Assembly (NCBI GenBank): GCA_009774175.1
Contig: VSNG01000017.1
Span: 5,572-69,571, forward strand
Reading direction: 5' to 3'
Source of the DNA: Lachnospiraceae bacterium
GTDB taxonomy: Bacteria > Bacillota > Clostridia > Lachnospirales > Lachnospiraceae
Length of the DNA: 64,000 nt
Both the position numbers and the translations under genes were made by a program. Every line of letters begins with the position of its first letter. Position 1 is the first letter of the stretch. Shown here in pieces: positions 57,681 to 64,000 of this stretch. A model generated the notes under the pieces. It had not been told where the DNA came from and did no database searches. It saw only the letters and a list, made by a program, of their open reading frames with translations.

Positions 57681-59319
57681 GTAAACCAATACTTTCAAGT
57701 AATACAAAGTCCTCCAGTCGTATCCTAAATTTGATGTTGATATCATCGTTTTTTACCTCTATCTGGTCAATGAGGGCAGACAGCAACATCTTTTTGGTCT
57801 GCGTATCTGCATTTTGAAATTCCTCCTTCCAATTTGGCACCATGGTGATAAACTTCTCCAAATCGCTATTTTGATTTACCACCTGTGACAGCCTGTTCTT
57901 TGCCTGTTCCGCTTCTTTGTCTAACGCCACCATTTCCTGTTCCTTTTCCTTGATCATGGCAGAAAGTTTCTCGGCACTGAAATAATATTCCCCTCTGATT
58001 GCTTCTGGTATCTTTTCTTCCAGTGTTCGGATATCTGTTTGTAAGGTTTGTTGTTTTTTATGAATGGTTCCCAGTTCCTTCTCTATGCCCTGTCTTTGCT
58101 GACTTTGCATTTTTTCTATTTCTTCCGTGATATCTATGGATCTCAGATGCTCCATATAAGTTTCAACCACCCCAAACACGATCCCCTCCAGATAATTCTG
58201 CGAATAACTGCTGCGCTTTTCACATTTTGACGGGCATACATATCTGCCCGCGTAGGATATTTTCTTTTCTCCCGCCTTTGTCGTCCAGTGGTTGCAATAA
58301 CTCCCGTTCTTTAAGCGTTTCCCGCAATATCCACAAGTGGCAAGACCAATCAGTGCAAGTTTCCCTTTTGTGGAAAACGGCACATTGTACTGCTCTTTAT
58401 ACTCCTTAGCGGATATCTGTTTCGAGGTATTGATTTTATTTTTTCGGGCTTCTCTGATTTCCTGCGTTTTCTCCCATGTCTGCTGCGAAACAATGACAAG
58501 TTCCGGTATCTGTTCCTCTGAATAAATCCAGTCTTTCCTGTCTAATCTGATAAACCCGTTATGGTTGATTCTCCTGTTTATTGCCAGATAGCCCATATAG
58601 ACAGGGTTTGTCAAGATACTTCTTATGGTTCCTGCTTTCCACTTGTCTGTCGTAATCGCCGGAATGTTTCGCGCATTTAACTCATTCGCTATTTTCTCAT
58701 ATCCCATGCCTTTATTGACTGCCAGACTGTATATCAATCTGACTACCCGTGCATTTTCTTCCACAATCTCAAGTTTCTTGAGCAGCCTCCCGTGATTGCT
58801 GACCATGCCGGAAGGGACTAACCGATAGCCGTATGGCGCTTTTCCACCCACAAACTTTCCAGACTTTACCAACTCTTTCTGCGTATCTTTCACACGCATA
58901 CTTGTCTTTTTGCTTTCCCCCTCGTTCTGCCAGAATCGGATATAGTTTAACAGTTTGTCTATATGTTCCTCTGTTTTTAACTGACCGTCCTTGATTGTCC
59001 AGACCTCTATGCCGAGCTGATTCAGTGTGGCGACATAGAAGCTGTATTCTTCCTGCCTGCCGATCCTGTCCGACATATAGGTGAGCAGAACATCAAACTG
59101 ATGGTCACGGGCATCCGACAGTATTTCCTGCAAAACTTCCCGTTCCTCCACATTGTTCTTGTATGCCGATACCGCTTTTTCAATATACTCCCTGTCAAAC
59201 TCCCAGTCATCGCGCCTGGCTATGTACTGCTTCGCCTCCGCCCTCTGCATGGGTATGTCGTCATCATGTAACTGTTGCTTTGATGATACTCTCAACAAGG
59301 TTCTCACTTTTTTAGGCAT
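57649..59319 (-). CDS. Large serine recombinase (site-specific integrase of the element)
   Basis: 556 residues. N-terminal resolvase domain with the catalytic serine in LLRVSSKQQ (Ser12) and SDRIGRQEEYSF; recombinase domain with APYGYRLVPSG and LTNPVYMGYLAINRR; a zinc ribbon CGYCGKRLKNGSYCNHW...YVCPSKC; a coiled coil (about 415-505) and a short C-terminal domain. It inserts and excises the element by cutting attachment sites. GGAGG lies 9 nt before the ATG at 59319 (a second ATG lies 6 nt upstream). Its last about ten codons run into the truncated SpoIID-like gene on the other strand, so the C-terminus is partly written by the target site. Confidence 0.95.
   Translation of the reverse strand: MPKKVRTLLRVSSKQQLHDDDIPMQRAEAKQYIARRDDWEFDREYIEKAVSAYKNNVEEREVLQEILSDARDHQFDVLLTYMSDRIGRQEEYSFYVATLNQLGIEVWTIKDGQLKTEEHIDKLLNYIRFWQNEGESKKTSMRVKDTQKELVKSGKFVGGKAPYGYRLVPSGMVSNHGRLLKKLEIVEENARVVRLIYSLAVNKGMGYEKIANELNARNIPAITTDKWKAGTIRSILTNPVYMGYLAINRRINHNGFIRLDRKDWIYSEEQIPELVIVSQQTWEKTQEIREARKNKINTSKQISAKEYKEQYNVPFSTKGKLALIGLATCGYCGKRLKNGSYCNHWTTKAGEKKISYAGRYVCPSKCEKRSSYSQNYLEGIVFGVVETYMEHLRSIDITEEIEKMQSQQRQGIEKELGTIHKKQQTLQTDIRTLEEKIPEAIRGEYYFSAEKLSAMIKEKEQEMVALDKEAEQAKNRLSQVVNQNSDLEKFITMVPNWKEEFQNADTQTKKMLLSALIDQIEVKNDDINIKFRIRLEDFVLLESIGLPTIRYKPGSG
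57665..57695. mobile_element. Left attachment-site junction of the integrated element
   Basis: The SpoIID-like reading frame ends at GAATGGTAG (57672-57680), where the host protein would be expected to continue, and the DNA beyond belongs to the element. The exact crossover dinucleotide cannot be fixed without the right junction or the empty site. The element runs from here to beyond base 64000. Confidence 0.65.
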
Positions 59320-59339
59320 GACCATTTTCCTCCTTTTCC

Positions 59340-59657
59340 TTAGTCCTTTTCCTTCGTGGTGGGAGATGGTAACGCCAAATTCTCCTTTTGGCAAGCCTCT
59401 GTTTTGATTTTTTCAAGATAAACCATTTTGAGCCTGCTGACAAAATCCTGCTCCGCTTTCGTGTCTGTCTGTTCGGGAAATGCAAGAGTAACCTGCACCT
59501 GCCTGTTTTGATACGTTAACGAACAAACTATTCTGTTCTCTGTTCCTAAATCCATGTAAACATCTCTTAGCCGATTACTCTTTACATAGTTATGTGGTTT
59601 TGATTTCCCGTATTCTGCACTATTTGCCTGTTCTGAATCTGCCTTACTGCGATACAT
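59340..59657 (-). CDS. Hypothetical protein next to the recombinase, 105 aa
   Basis: A soluble protein with a polar N-terminus (MYRSKADSEQANSAEYGKSK), a core ENRIVCSLTYQNRQVQVTLA with alternating strand character, and a C-terminal helix (DFVSRLKMVYLEKIKTEACQ). GGAGGTAA lies 7-8 nt before the ATG at 59657. It ends 20 bp before the recombinase start, so the two are likely co-transcribed. It could be an accessory (directionality) factor, but that is only suggested by position. No family recognised. Confidence 0.6.
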   Translation of the reverse strand: MYRSKADSEQANSAEYGKSKPHNYVKSNRLRDVYMDLGTENRIVCSLTYQNRQVQVTLAFPEQTDTKAEQDFVSRLKMVYLEKIKTEACQKENLALPSPTTKEKD

Positions 59658-59690
59658 AAGTGTTACCTCCAAAATATAAAAAGATAACAC

Positions 59691-60257
59691 CTATATCCAT
59701 AAGCCCTGTTTCTATATCCCCCTGTTTTATGGGTACGAGTCCGCACTGAACACGGACGAGGCGAAGTTTTTTGCAAAAAGGTCTGACAGCGGTGTGACGA
59801 GACCGACTGATTCGATATGTATCGGTGATTTTTCTTTAGGAGTCGGCTGATATTTCAGATTGTGGCATGGTTGATATTTACGTTGGGTGAATTGTGATTG
59901 TCTATCCTGTTACTCTATCGCTATCCCTGTTCCTTGACCAATGCCCCATAAACCATGCCGCTATTCGGGTTAATTGAAAAATTGGATTGTTGTCTGCACA
60001 TCGGACAATGCCGGCAAATGAAAAATGATAAACTTTCTCCACCATCTTCTCCACCTTTTCCATTTCTGCGCGCTGACCTCCTTGGAACTCCCTTTTTTTC
60101 ATTCCTTTTTCAAAAAAATAAAACTTACCCGATGGCTCAAAATTTGTGTTTTCATAAAATAATATTAAAATCCATTTTTGGCATTTCATAAAATGAGAAA
60201 TAGAGGTTTGTATAAAAATCTCTCTTTTCTTTATTCTGGGAATATTGTCATACACGC
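59691..60257. other. Hairpin-rich non-coding region of the element
   Basis: Between the 105-residue gene and the next small gene. Inverted repeats lie close together: GTCCG/CGGAC (59739-59757), TTTTTGCAAAAA (59768-59779), GGTCT/AGACC (59780-59804), CCGACT/AGTCGG (59803-59846) and, inside the last, CGATA/TATCG (59813-59824). The rest is A+T rich. A minus-strand frame of up to 133 codons (59902-60303) crosses a terminator at its 5' end and has no clear start, so I do not call it. An origin of transfer or of replication would fit such a region. Confidence 0.5.
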
Positions 60258-60297
60258 AAAAAGAAAGCCTTTGCATATGAGAGCAGGCTTTCTTTTC
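60258..60297 (-). terminator. Bidirectional terminator in the element
   Basis: The stem AAAGAAAGCC/GGCTTTCTTT (60260-60295) with a 16-base loop has T-rich flanks on both strands. It lies 32 nt after the stop of the 62-residue gene (60329). Confidence 0.75.
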
Positions 60298-60328
60298 GGT
60301 CAATGCTGTATACCGATAGCATTGGAAA

Positions 60329-60517
60329 CTATAAACATTTGCTGAGACGTTTTTTATATAATCTGATTAGTTCGTCATAAAATTCTATGGTGGCACGCCA
60401 GTCATTGTCCGGCGGCATCAGAATCATTGCGACTGTTTCCATTGCTCCACTCGGATAAACAATCGCTATGCCTATCCAGTTACCTCTACGCTGACTTTTT
60501 AATTTGATCCCCATCAT
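60329..60517 (-). CDS. Small hypothetical protein, 62 aa
   Basis: MMGIKLKSQRRGNWIGIAIV, YPSGAMETVAMILMPPDNDW, then a C-terminal helix ATIEFYDELIRLYKKRLSK: a compact strand-strand-helix protein without known family. GGAGGT lies about 11 nt before the ATG at 60517 and a terminator follows. It is 17 bp after the 82-residue gene, so the two are probably translated from one message in the element. Confidence 0.55.
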   Translation of the reverse strand: MMGIKLKSQRRGNWIGIAIVYPSGAMETVAMILMPPDNDWRATIEFYDELIRLYKKRLSKCL

Positions 60518-60534
60518 ATGTCAGTTTACCTCCG

Positions 60535-60783
60535 TCAAGTGTTATACAAGTCTTTCTCCTGCTTCCCCGTATCCGTGTCCCAGAATTTTCCTCCCGATTC
60601 CCGCATAACTTTTCTGTAATAAGCAGTGTACAGTCTGAGCAGCTTGCCGCCGAGCCAGTTGTCTGTCTTACATGAGGCATGAGGACTTCTAAAGCACAAA
60701 GTCATTGTGGCTGATGGTCTGACATTCGTGCGTATGCCTATCCTTAATTGATTCATCTCATAAAGAAACGGTGTGTAAAACAT
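60535..60783 (-). CDS. Small hypothetical protein, 82 aa
   Basis: A basic protein with two or three cysteines (MFYTPFLYEMNQLRIGIRTN, SATMTLCFRSPHASCKTDNW, LLRLYTAYYRKVMRESGGKF). GGAGGG lies 9 nt before the ATG at 60783. No membrane segment or known motif. It is first of a two-gene unit with the 62-residue gene. An overlapping frame (60486-60680) on the same strand lacks a ribosome site and is ignored. About 230 bp of A+T-rich DNA without recognisable features separate it from rep (60784-61014). Confidence 0.5.
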   Translation of the reverse strand: MFYTPFLYEMNQLRIGIRTNVRPSATMTLCFRSPHASCKTDNWLGGKLLRLYTAYYRKVMRESGGKFWDTDTGKQEKDLYNT

Positions 60784-61014
60784 TTCACTTTCCCTCCATC
60801 AAATTTTTTGCTTTCCTATCACATAATTGCTGTTTTGGCTGTCAGTGGTTTTTACTTTACACCTTTACCATACTGTTATCTGACCAGAGGACTTGGTTAT
60901 CCGTTTTTTCACACTGTCTCTTTGCCATCTTTTGTAATCAGTGTCCACCAACGCTTTAGAGGGGACGTATATATTAAATTGAATCGAATGTCGCGGTATA
61001 CTGTTCTGCCATTA

Positions 61015-61953
61015 TTACGAATTAGTCCGCTTGAATTTTTTAGGGCGGAGTGTGGCGGGCTTGAGCGTCTTAAATTTGTTTGAAAAATCCGCTGAAGATG
61101 TCAGATGGGTGTAAATGCTTTCCCATTTCTCATAGCCCGCATACTCTAGTGCCGGAGTGAGTTCCCTGTCTTGAAGATGCACCTCGAAAGCCTCCCCTGT
61201 CTCCTCGTTTACGCGGGTTCCCTTGATTCCTAACGGGTTTCTGGTCTCGTACAAAATTGTACGCTTTTCCTGTTTCACTTTTTGAAACGCTTCCTCAAAC
61301 TCATCAGATTGCTCTGCTCTCCATGAAACAAGTTTGATATCCCGCTCAACCGACCGCGAACAAAGATACCCATGTTTCCCCTTTAATGCGTCTGCTGATT
61401 CATCCATATTATGAGTGAGATACTGAACCGCACTATTGTACTTTTCTCGTGTATTTATATAAGAGACATAAGTAATCCCGTTCTTCCAAAGCTTCGTAAT
61501 TTCTTTATTGGCAATGCTATGTTGGAAATTGCACATTACATGGTAGTGCCAATTTCCGTTGCTTTGTCTACTAAATGTTGTAAGATATTGGAAATTCTCA
61601 TAGTGACTGTTTACACGCTGAATAAACTTCTTAAACTCTCGATGTGCGTCTTCAAGCTGTGTAAAATTCTTTTCTACATTGCCTTTCTGGTCGAAGGTAA
61701 GTGTCAGCATGACCACATCGGGCAAATCGAAATTATTCCAACAGATTTCGCGGATTTCCTGCCGCCTTTTTTTCATTCGATTATGGTAATTAAAATTAGC
61801 ATAGTCGCTTGGAATGTTTCGTTTGATTTCTTTTTGCTTATCCTTTTTTATGGGGCTTGACGTTTGTAGCGGCATATTCTCATATGTCGTTACTTGCGTC
61901 CGCCTTCTTCCGAATTTTAGTTTGAATCCGCCTTCGATGTATTCCACGCCCAT
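61015..61953 (-). CDS. HUH-type rolling-circle replication initiator (Rep)
   Basis: 312 residues. HUH endonuclease motifs are visible: motif 1 VVMLTLTFDQKG (about 80-91), motif 2 with two histidines NGNWHYHVMCNF (about 132-143) and a later tyrosine motif in AVQYLTHNMDE (about 180-190). Such proteins nick one strand at an origin and start rolling-circle replication or strand transfer. GGGAGGGGAC lies before the ATG at 61953. In an integrated element it could drive replication after excision or mobilisation. The motif-3 partner lysine is not obvious (THN after YL), which is odd. Exact family not identified. Confidence 0.75.
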   Translation of the reverse strand: MGVEYIEGGFKLKFGRRRTQVTTYENMPLQTSSPIKKDKQKEIKRNIPSDYANFNYHNRMKKRRQEIREICWNNFDLPDVVMLTLTFDQKGNVEKNFTQLEDAHREFKKFIQRVNSHYENFQYLTTFSRQSNGNWHYHVMCNFQHSIANKEITKLWKNGITYVSYINTREKYNSAVQYLTHNMDESADALKGKHGYLCSRSVERDIKLVSWRAEQSDEFEEAFQKVKQEKRTILYETRNPLGIKGTRVNEETGEAFEVHLQDRELTPALEYAGYEKWESIYTHLTSSADFSNKFKTLKPATLRPKKFKRTNS

Positions 61954-61984
61954 TCTTGTCCCCTCCCTTTTGGGGTAGGGTAGC

Positions 61985-62036
61985 ACAAAAAAATCCTGCC
62001 GTCCATTGGCAGAATGGCAGAAGAATTTGGACGGAT
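61985..62036 (-). terminator. Hairpin with T run upstream of rep
   Basis: On the minus strand CCGTCCA pairs with TGGACGG across a 21-base loop, and a further segment ends in GGATTTTTTT just before the rep ribosome site. It can end transcription from the secreted-protein gene. A single-stranded origin or regulatory hairpin for rep is an alternative. The remaining sequence up to 62190 is A+T rich and holds one GTTTACATAA motif (62044-62053). Confidence 0.6.
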
Positions 62037-62190
62037 TTTATTGTTATGTAAACTTATGCCCGATGCGTTGGGAAAAGCTAAACAGGCGTTATTCCAAAAT
62101 CAATATGGTAATTTTGACGAAACTTTTTGATGGGATATTTGACGGGGTATGATTTAATTTTTGAATAATACGTTTTGGACGATTAAAATA

Positions 62191-63465
62191 TTAACACTCC
62201 ACTAGTTCAAAGGTGGGTTCGCCACTTACTATGATGTTACTTGTTACATCTAGTTCGTAGTAAACTCCTAGGGATTGTTTGACTCCTGTAGTGAGATTCT
62301 CTTTATAATAGCCCTTTACGATGTTACATGTTCCTGTTTTATTGGGGATACGTGGCTCTGGGTTGCCAGGGGAACCATGAGGCTCCCAGTAAGTGTGGAT
62401 AGCGTCACTCTTACAATGAATAATCAACATCGCTACACCATAGGATTGAACTTCGGAATCACTTAATGCACCTGTGCCTGTGTATGCTGTAAACCCTGCC
62501 TCATTTACCTTTATTTTCTCAGAATGAGGGGCTACTTTGTTCGTATAGGAATCAAAAACAGTGTTGCCTTTTTTGTAGGTGATGAGGTTGGGGACGGTGC
62601 CTATGAGGGGATCGGAGGTGAAGGTACGATTGGAGCCTAAGTTTCCTGCCTGTAACTTTGCAAGCGCTCTCTCATATGCCTGATTTGCAAGGATATAAAT
62701 TAACTCTTTCCTATCTTTTGCACCTGTACCCTTCATCATTTCTGATAATGGTATGTCTGGTAAACCTTTTACATATGATTTCGTTTCACGGTAACATGAC
62801 GAGTAAATGTTAGCTTTAGTAGCTAGGTCTAATCCCGAGCCGTCACTGCTTCCTCCATTTCCTCCTTTGACGCTGTATTGGAAATTCATGATGGTTTCAA
62901 GGACGAGGATGTAATTGTCGGACTCGAAGTTCTTGAGTGCCGCTGGCCCCCAACAATCTTTCACGAATTGTTGAGCGTTGGTTACTCCACTTGATGCGTC
63001 TAGGAACCAATCTCGGATCTTTACTTCATTTGATGGGCTACCATTATTTTCCCACGGAGTGACTCCCCATTTAGCATCTCCTTTCCAACTGCTGACTGAT
63101 TGACCTCTGCGGGAGGTGCAAACCCATCGGGAGCCTGGTATTTCATTGTATCCGGGGCTATAGAAGGCGTAGGCTGGAAGACCAACTGGGGAGCCGTCTT
63201 TGGTGAGGAGGTAACAGAGGTAGCCGGTACGGGTGTAGGCTACACCGTTGACAATGTGTGAGGTGCCGCCGTGGTTATCGCTATGGGTGCCGTTGTACGA
63301 CGCTACCACGCTATCTGCTATTGCATTCGCAGCACCAGCAGTTAGGTCGGCGTGGGCGGTGATTGGGTTGATGAGTAAACAGGTTAGTGCTGTAAACAAG
63401 CCTACTGATAATAGCTTTAGCCTGCTTAGTAATGGAGGTTTGGGGATGTGTGATTGGAATTTCAT
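62191..63465 (-). CDS. Secreted protein of the element, unknown function
   Basis: 424 residues with a clear Sec signal peptide (KLLSVGLFTALTCLLINPIT, cleavage expected after AHA near residue 39). The mature part has several cysteines (CYLLTKDG, WVCTSRRG, DCWGP, SCYRET, IIHCKSD, GTCNIV, VEC at the very end) and many Gly, Ser, Tyr and Trp; no enzymatic motif, LPXTG or membrane anchor is seen. The abrupt end at FELVEC suggests either a complete secreted protein or one cut short by a stop from a longer surface protein. AAAGGCAGG precedes the ATG at 63465. I know similar leading proteins only vaguely from clostridial elements. Confidence 0.65.
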   Translation of the reverse strand: MKFQSHIPKPPLLSRLKLLSVGLFTALTCLLINPITAHADLTAGAANAIADSVVASYNGTHSDNHGGTSHIVNGVAYTRTGYLCYLLTKDGSPVGLPAYAFYSPGYNEIPGSRWVCTSRRGQSVSSWKGDAKWGVTPWENNGSPSNEVKIRDWFLDASSGVTNAQQFVKDCWGPAALKNFESDNYILVLETIMNFQYSVKGGNGGSSDGSGLDLATKANIYSSCYRETKSYVKGLPDIPLSEMMKGTGAKDRKELIYILANQAYERALAKLQAGNLGSNRTFTSDPLIGTVPNLITYKKGNTVFDSYTNKVAPHSEKIKVNEAGFTAYTGTGALSDSEVQSYGVAMLIIHCKSDAIHTYWEPHGSPGNPEPRIPNKTGTCNIVKGYYKENLTTGVKQSLGVYYELDVTSNIIVSGEPTFELVEC

Positions 63466-63534
63466 ACGCTTGCCTGCCTTTCTTCAAAATTTCTAAACAT
63501 TTTTAATTTTATTTCAACATGAATTTTGGGTATG

Positions 63535-63573
63535 AAAAAAGGACACCTAAAATGGAATGGGGTGTCCCTTTTT
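63535..63573 (-). terminator. Terminator between the edge gene and the secreted-protein gene
   Basis: The minus strand reads GGACACC, a 13-base loop and GGTGTCC, followed by six T; flanking A residues extend the stem. It lies 13 nt after the stop of the gene at 63586. Confidence 0.88.
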
Positions 63574-63585
63574 GTATCTCTCATA

Positions 63586-64000
63586 CTACGAAGTTATATT
63601 TCCACCATATGGATCTAATCCCAACAAAAGTGCTATACTTTCAACTAAAAGAATTAAAGCCTCTTTACTAATGTCGCGGTATGTAAATGAATACACTAAT
63701 TCTTTAATGTATTTCGGAGGAAGTTCATCCAATTTTTGTGCTGACAGCCCGCGACTTTCTAACATAGCCTGTAATGAAACAATAATATAATATACAGCTA
63801 ACTTTTCATTTATGGAATCCAAATATTTTATATCATTTTCCAATACTGACTTATCTACCGCACATATAGGATGTAATTTAATATACCAAAAGCATATCAG
63901 TGCAACTTCCTTACATTCTGACATATTCAATCCATGAAAAAACTCAAAGTATTTTCTTCTTTGATCTACTTTTGCAATTATTGCCATTACTGCTTTTTCA
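63586..64000 (-). CDS. Hypothetical protein of the element, may be cut by right edge
   Basis: The frame is open to the right edge. A start at the ATG at 63987 is possible (133 residues, MAIIAKVDQRRKYFEFFHGL), but no ribosome site is visible and the frame continues upstream as EKAV, so this may be the C-terminal part of a longer protein. It is all-helical, with SECKEVALICFWYIKLHPIC and EALILLVESIALLLGLDPYG. No family recognised. A strong terminator follows. Confidence 0.5.
   Translation of the reverse strand, partial: EKAVMAIIAKVDQRRKYFEFFHGLNMSECKEVALICFWYIKLHPICAVDKSVLENDIKYLDSINEKLAVYYIIVSLQAMLESRGLSAQKLDELPPKYIKELVYSFTYRDISKEALILLVESIALLLGLDPYGGNITS

Larger units (their letters stand above)
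558..62053. repeat. Dispersed 10-mer GTTTACATAA, 16 copies
   Basis: Exact copies in plus orientation begin at 558, 1415, 13152, 22895, 23735, 28257, 37221, 37269, 51913, 53144 and 55032. Minus-orientation copies span 17060-17069, 31756-31765, 33475-33484, 36010-36019 and 62044-62053. Fifteen of the sixteen have A or G just before the motif. They are read as YVN, LCK, GLH or VYI in different genes, and four lie between genes. By chance about 0.1 copy is expected in 64 kb. Confidence 0.85.
57680..64000. mobile_element. Integrated element with serine recombinase and HUH Rep (right end outside)
   Basis: All its genes are on the minus strand, read towards the recombinase at the left junction: an edge gene, a secreted protein, an HUH replication protein, two small genes, a non-coding hairpin region, a small gene and the recombinase. 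Base composition is richer in A+T than in the host part. No conjugation gene is seen in this 6.3 kb, so it may be an integrative-mobilisable element, an ICE whose transfer genes lie beyond the edge, or a prophage-like replicon. Confidence 0.75.

Noticed and set aside
59902..60303. 133-codon frame in the element
   Set aside because: Its 5' part crosses a bidirectional terminator and no start codon has a properly spaced ribosome site; a shorter start at 60063 remains possible but unsupported.
60486..60680. 64-codon frame overlapping the 82-residue gene
   Set aside because: No ribosome site and Ser/Arg/Cys-rich composition typical of an off-frame translation.

Overview
The window looks like a chromosomal segment of a Gram-positive gut Clostridium of the family Lachnospiraceae. 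This rests on AGGAGG-type ribosome sites throughout, a T-box leader in front of thrS, an L20-type attenuated leader in front of infC-rpmI-rplT, and several families I associate with Lachnospiraceae (double DUF1540, DUF5716/DUF5717, small cysteine-rich domain protein, GH127 and GH2 glycosidases). No 16S gene is present, so genus and species cannot be given. Most of the segment is of medium G+C. The stretches 9.0-12.2 kb and 57.7-64 kb are visibly richer in A+T and look acquired.

Layout. 0-9 kb: a nucleoid-associated protein cut by the left edge, transporters (alanine symporter, MATE, ZIP), glutamine synthetase, a TetR regulator and small conserved genes, plus a GNAT gene broken by an 8-bp duplication. 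9-12.2 kb: an A+T-rich remnant with RhuM and a 5'-truncated GmrSD-like restriction gene. 12.2-27.3 kb: housekeeping (rlmD, tRNA-Pro, GH127 arabinofuranosidase, EAL phosphodiesterase, pepD, the infC operon, a lipoprotein, a membrane glycosyltransferase, T-box + small membrane protein + thrS, a SEC-C protein). 27.3-31.5 kb: a decayed patch with an XRE fragment, a PAS/PP2C phosphatase fragment and an ABC ATPase with an internal deletion next to an intact FtsX-type permease. 31.5-49.9 kb: GH2 mannosidase, tcdA, flavodiiron protein, SDR, purA, rarA, a bactofilin paired with a degenerate M23 protein, a metal P-type ATPase, a hybrid histidine kinase with a receiver-only partner, a CDF transporter and purB.

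49.9-56.9 kb: four large uncharacterised genes lie tail to head with purB. One encodes a protein that reads like an Hsp70/actin-fold ATPase, one a 1183-residue helical-repeat protein, one a TPR-like protein and one a coiled-coil membrane protein. A good promoter sits so close to the first start codon that the message may be leaderless. This is the best candidate here for an undescribed machine. From 57.68 kb to the right edge an integrated mobile element has interrupted a SpoIID-like gene. It carries a large serine recombinase at the junction, an HUH replication protein, hairpin-rich non-coding DNA and a secreted protein. Its far end is outside the window.

Across the segment the 10-mer GTTTACATAA occurs 16 times on the two strands (about 0.1 expected by chance). 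It is read in different frames and also lies between genes, which points to a DNA-level signal of unknown purpose.
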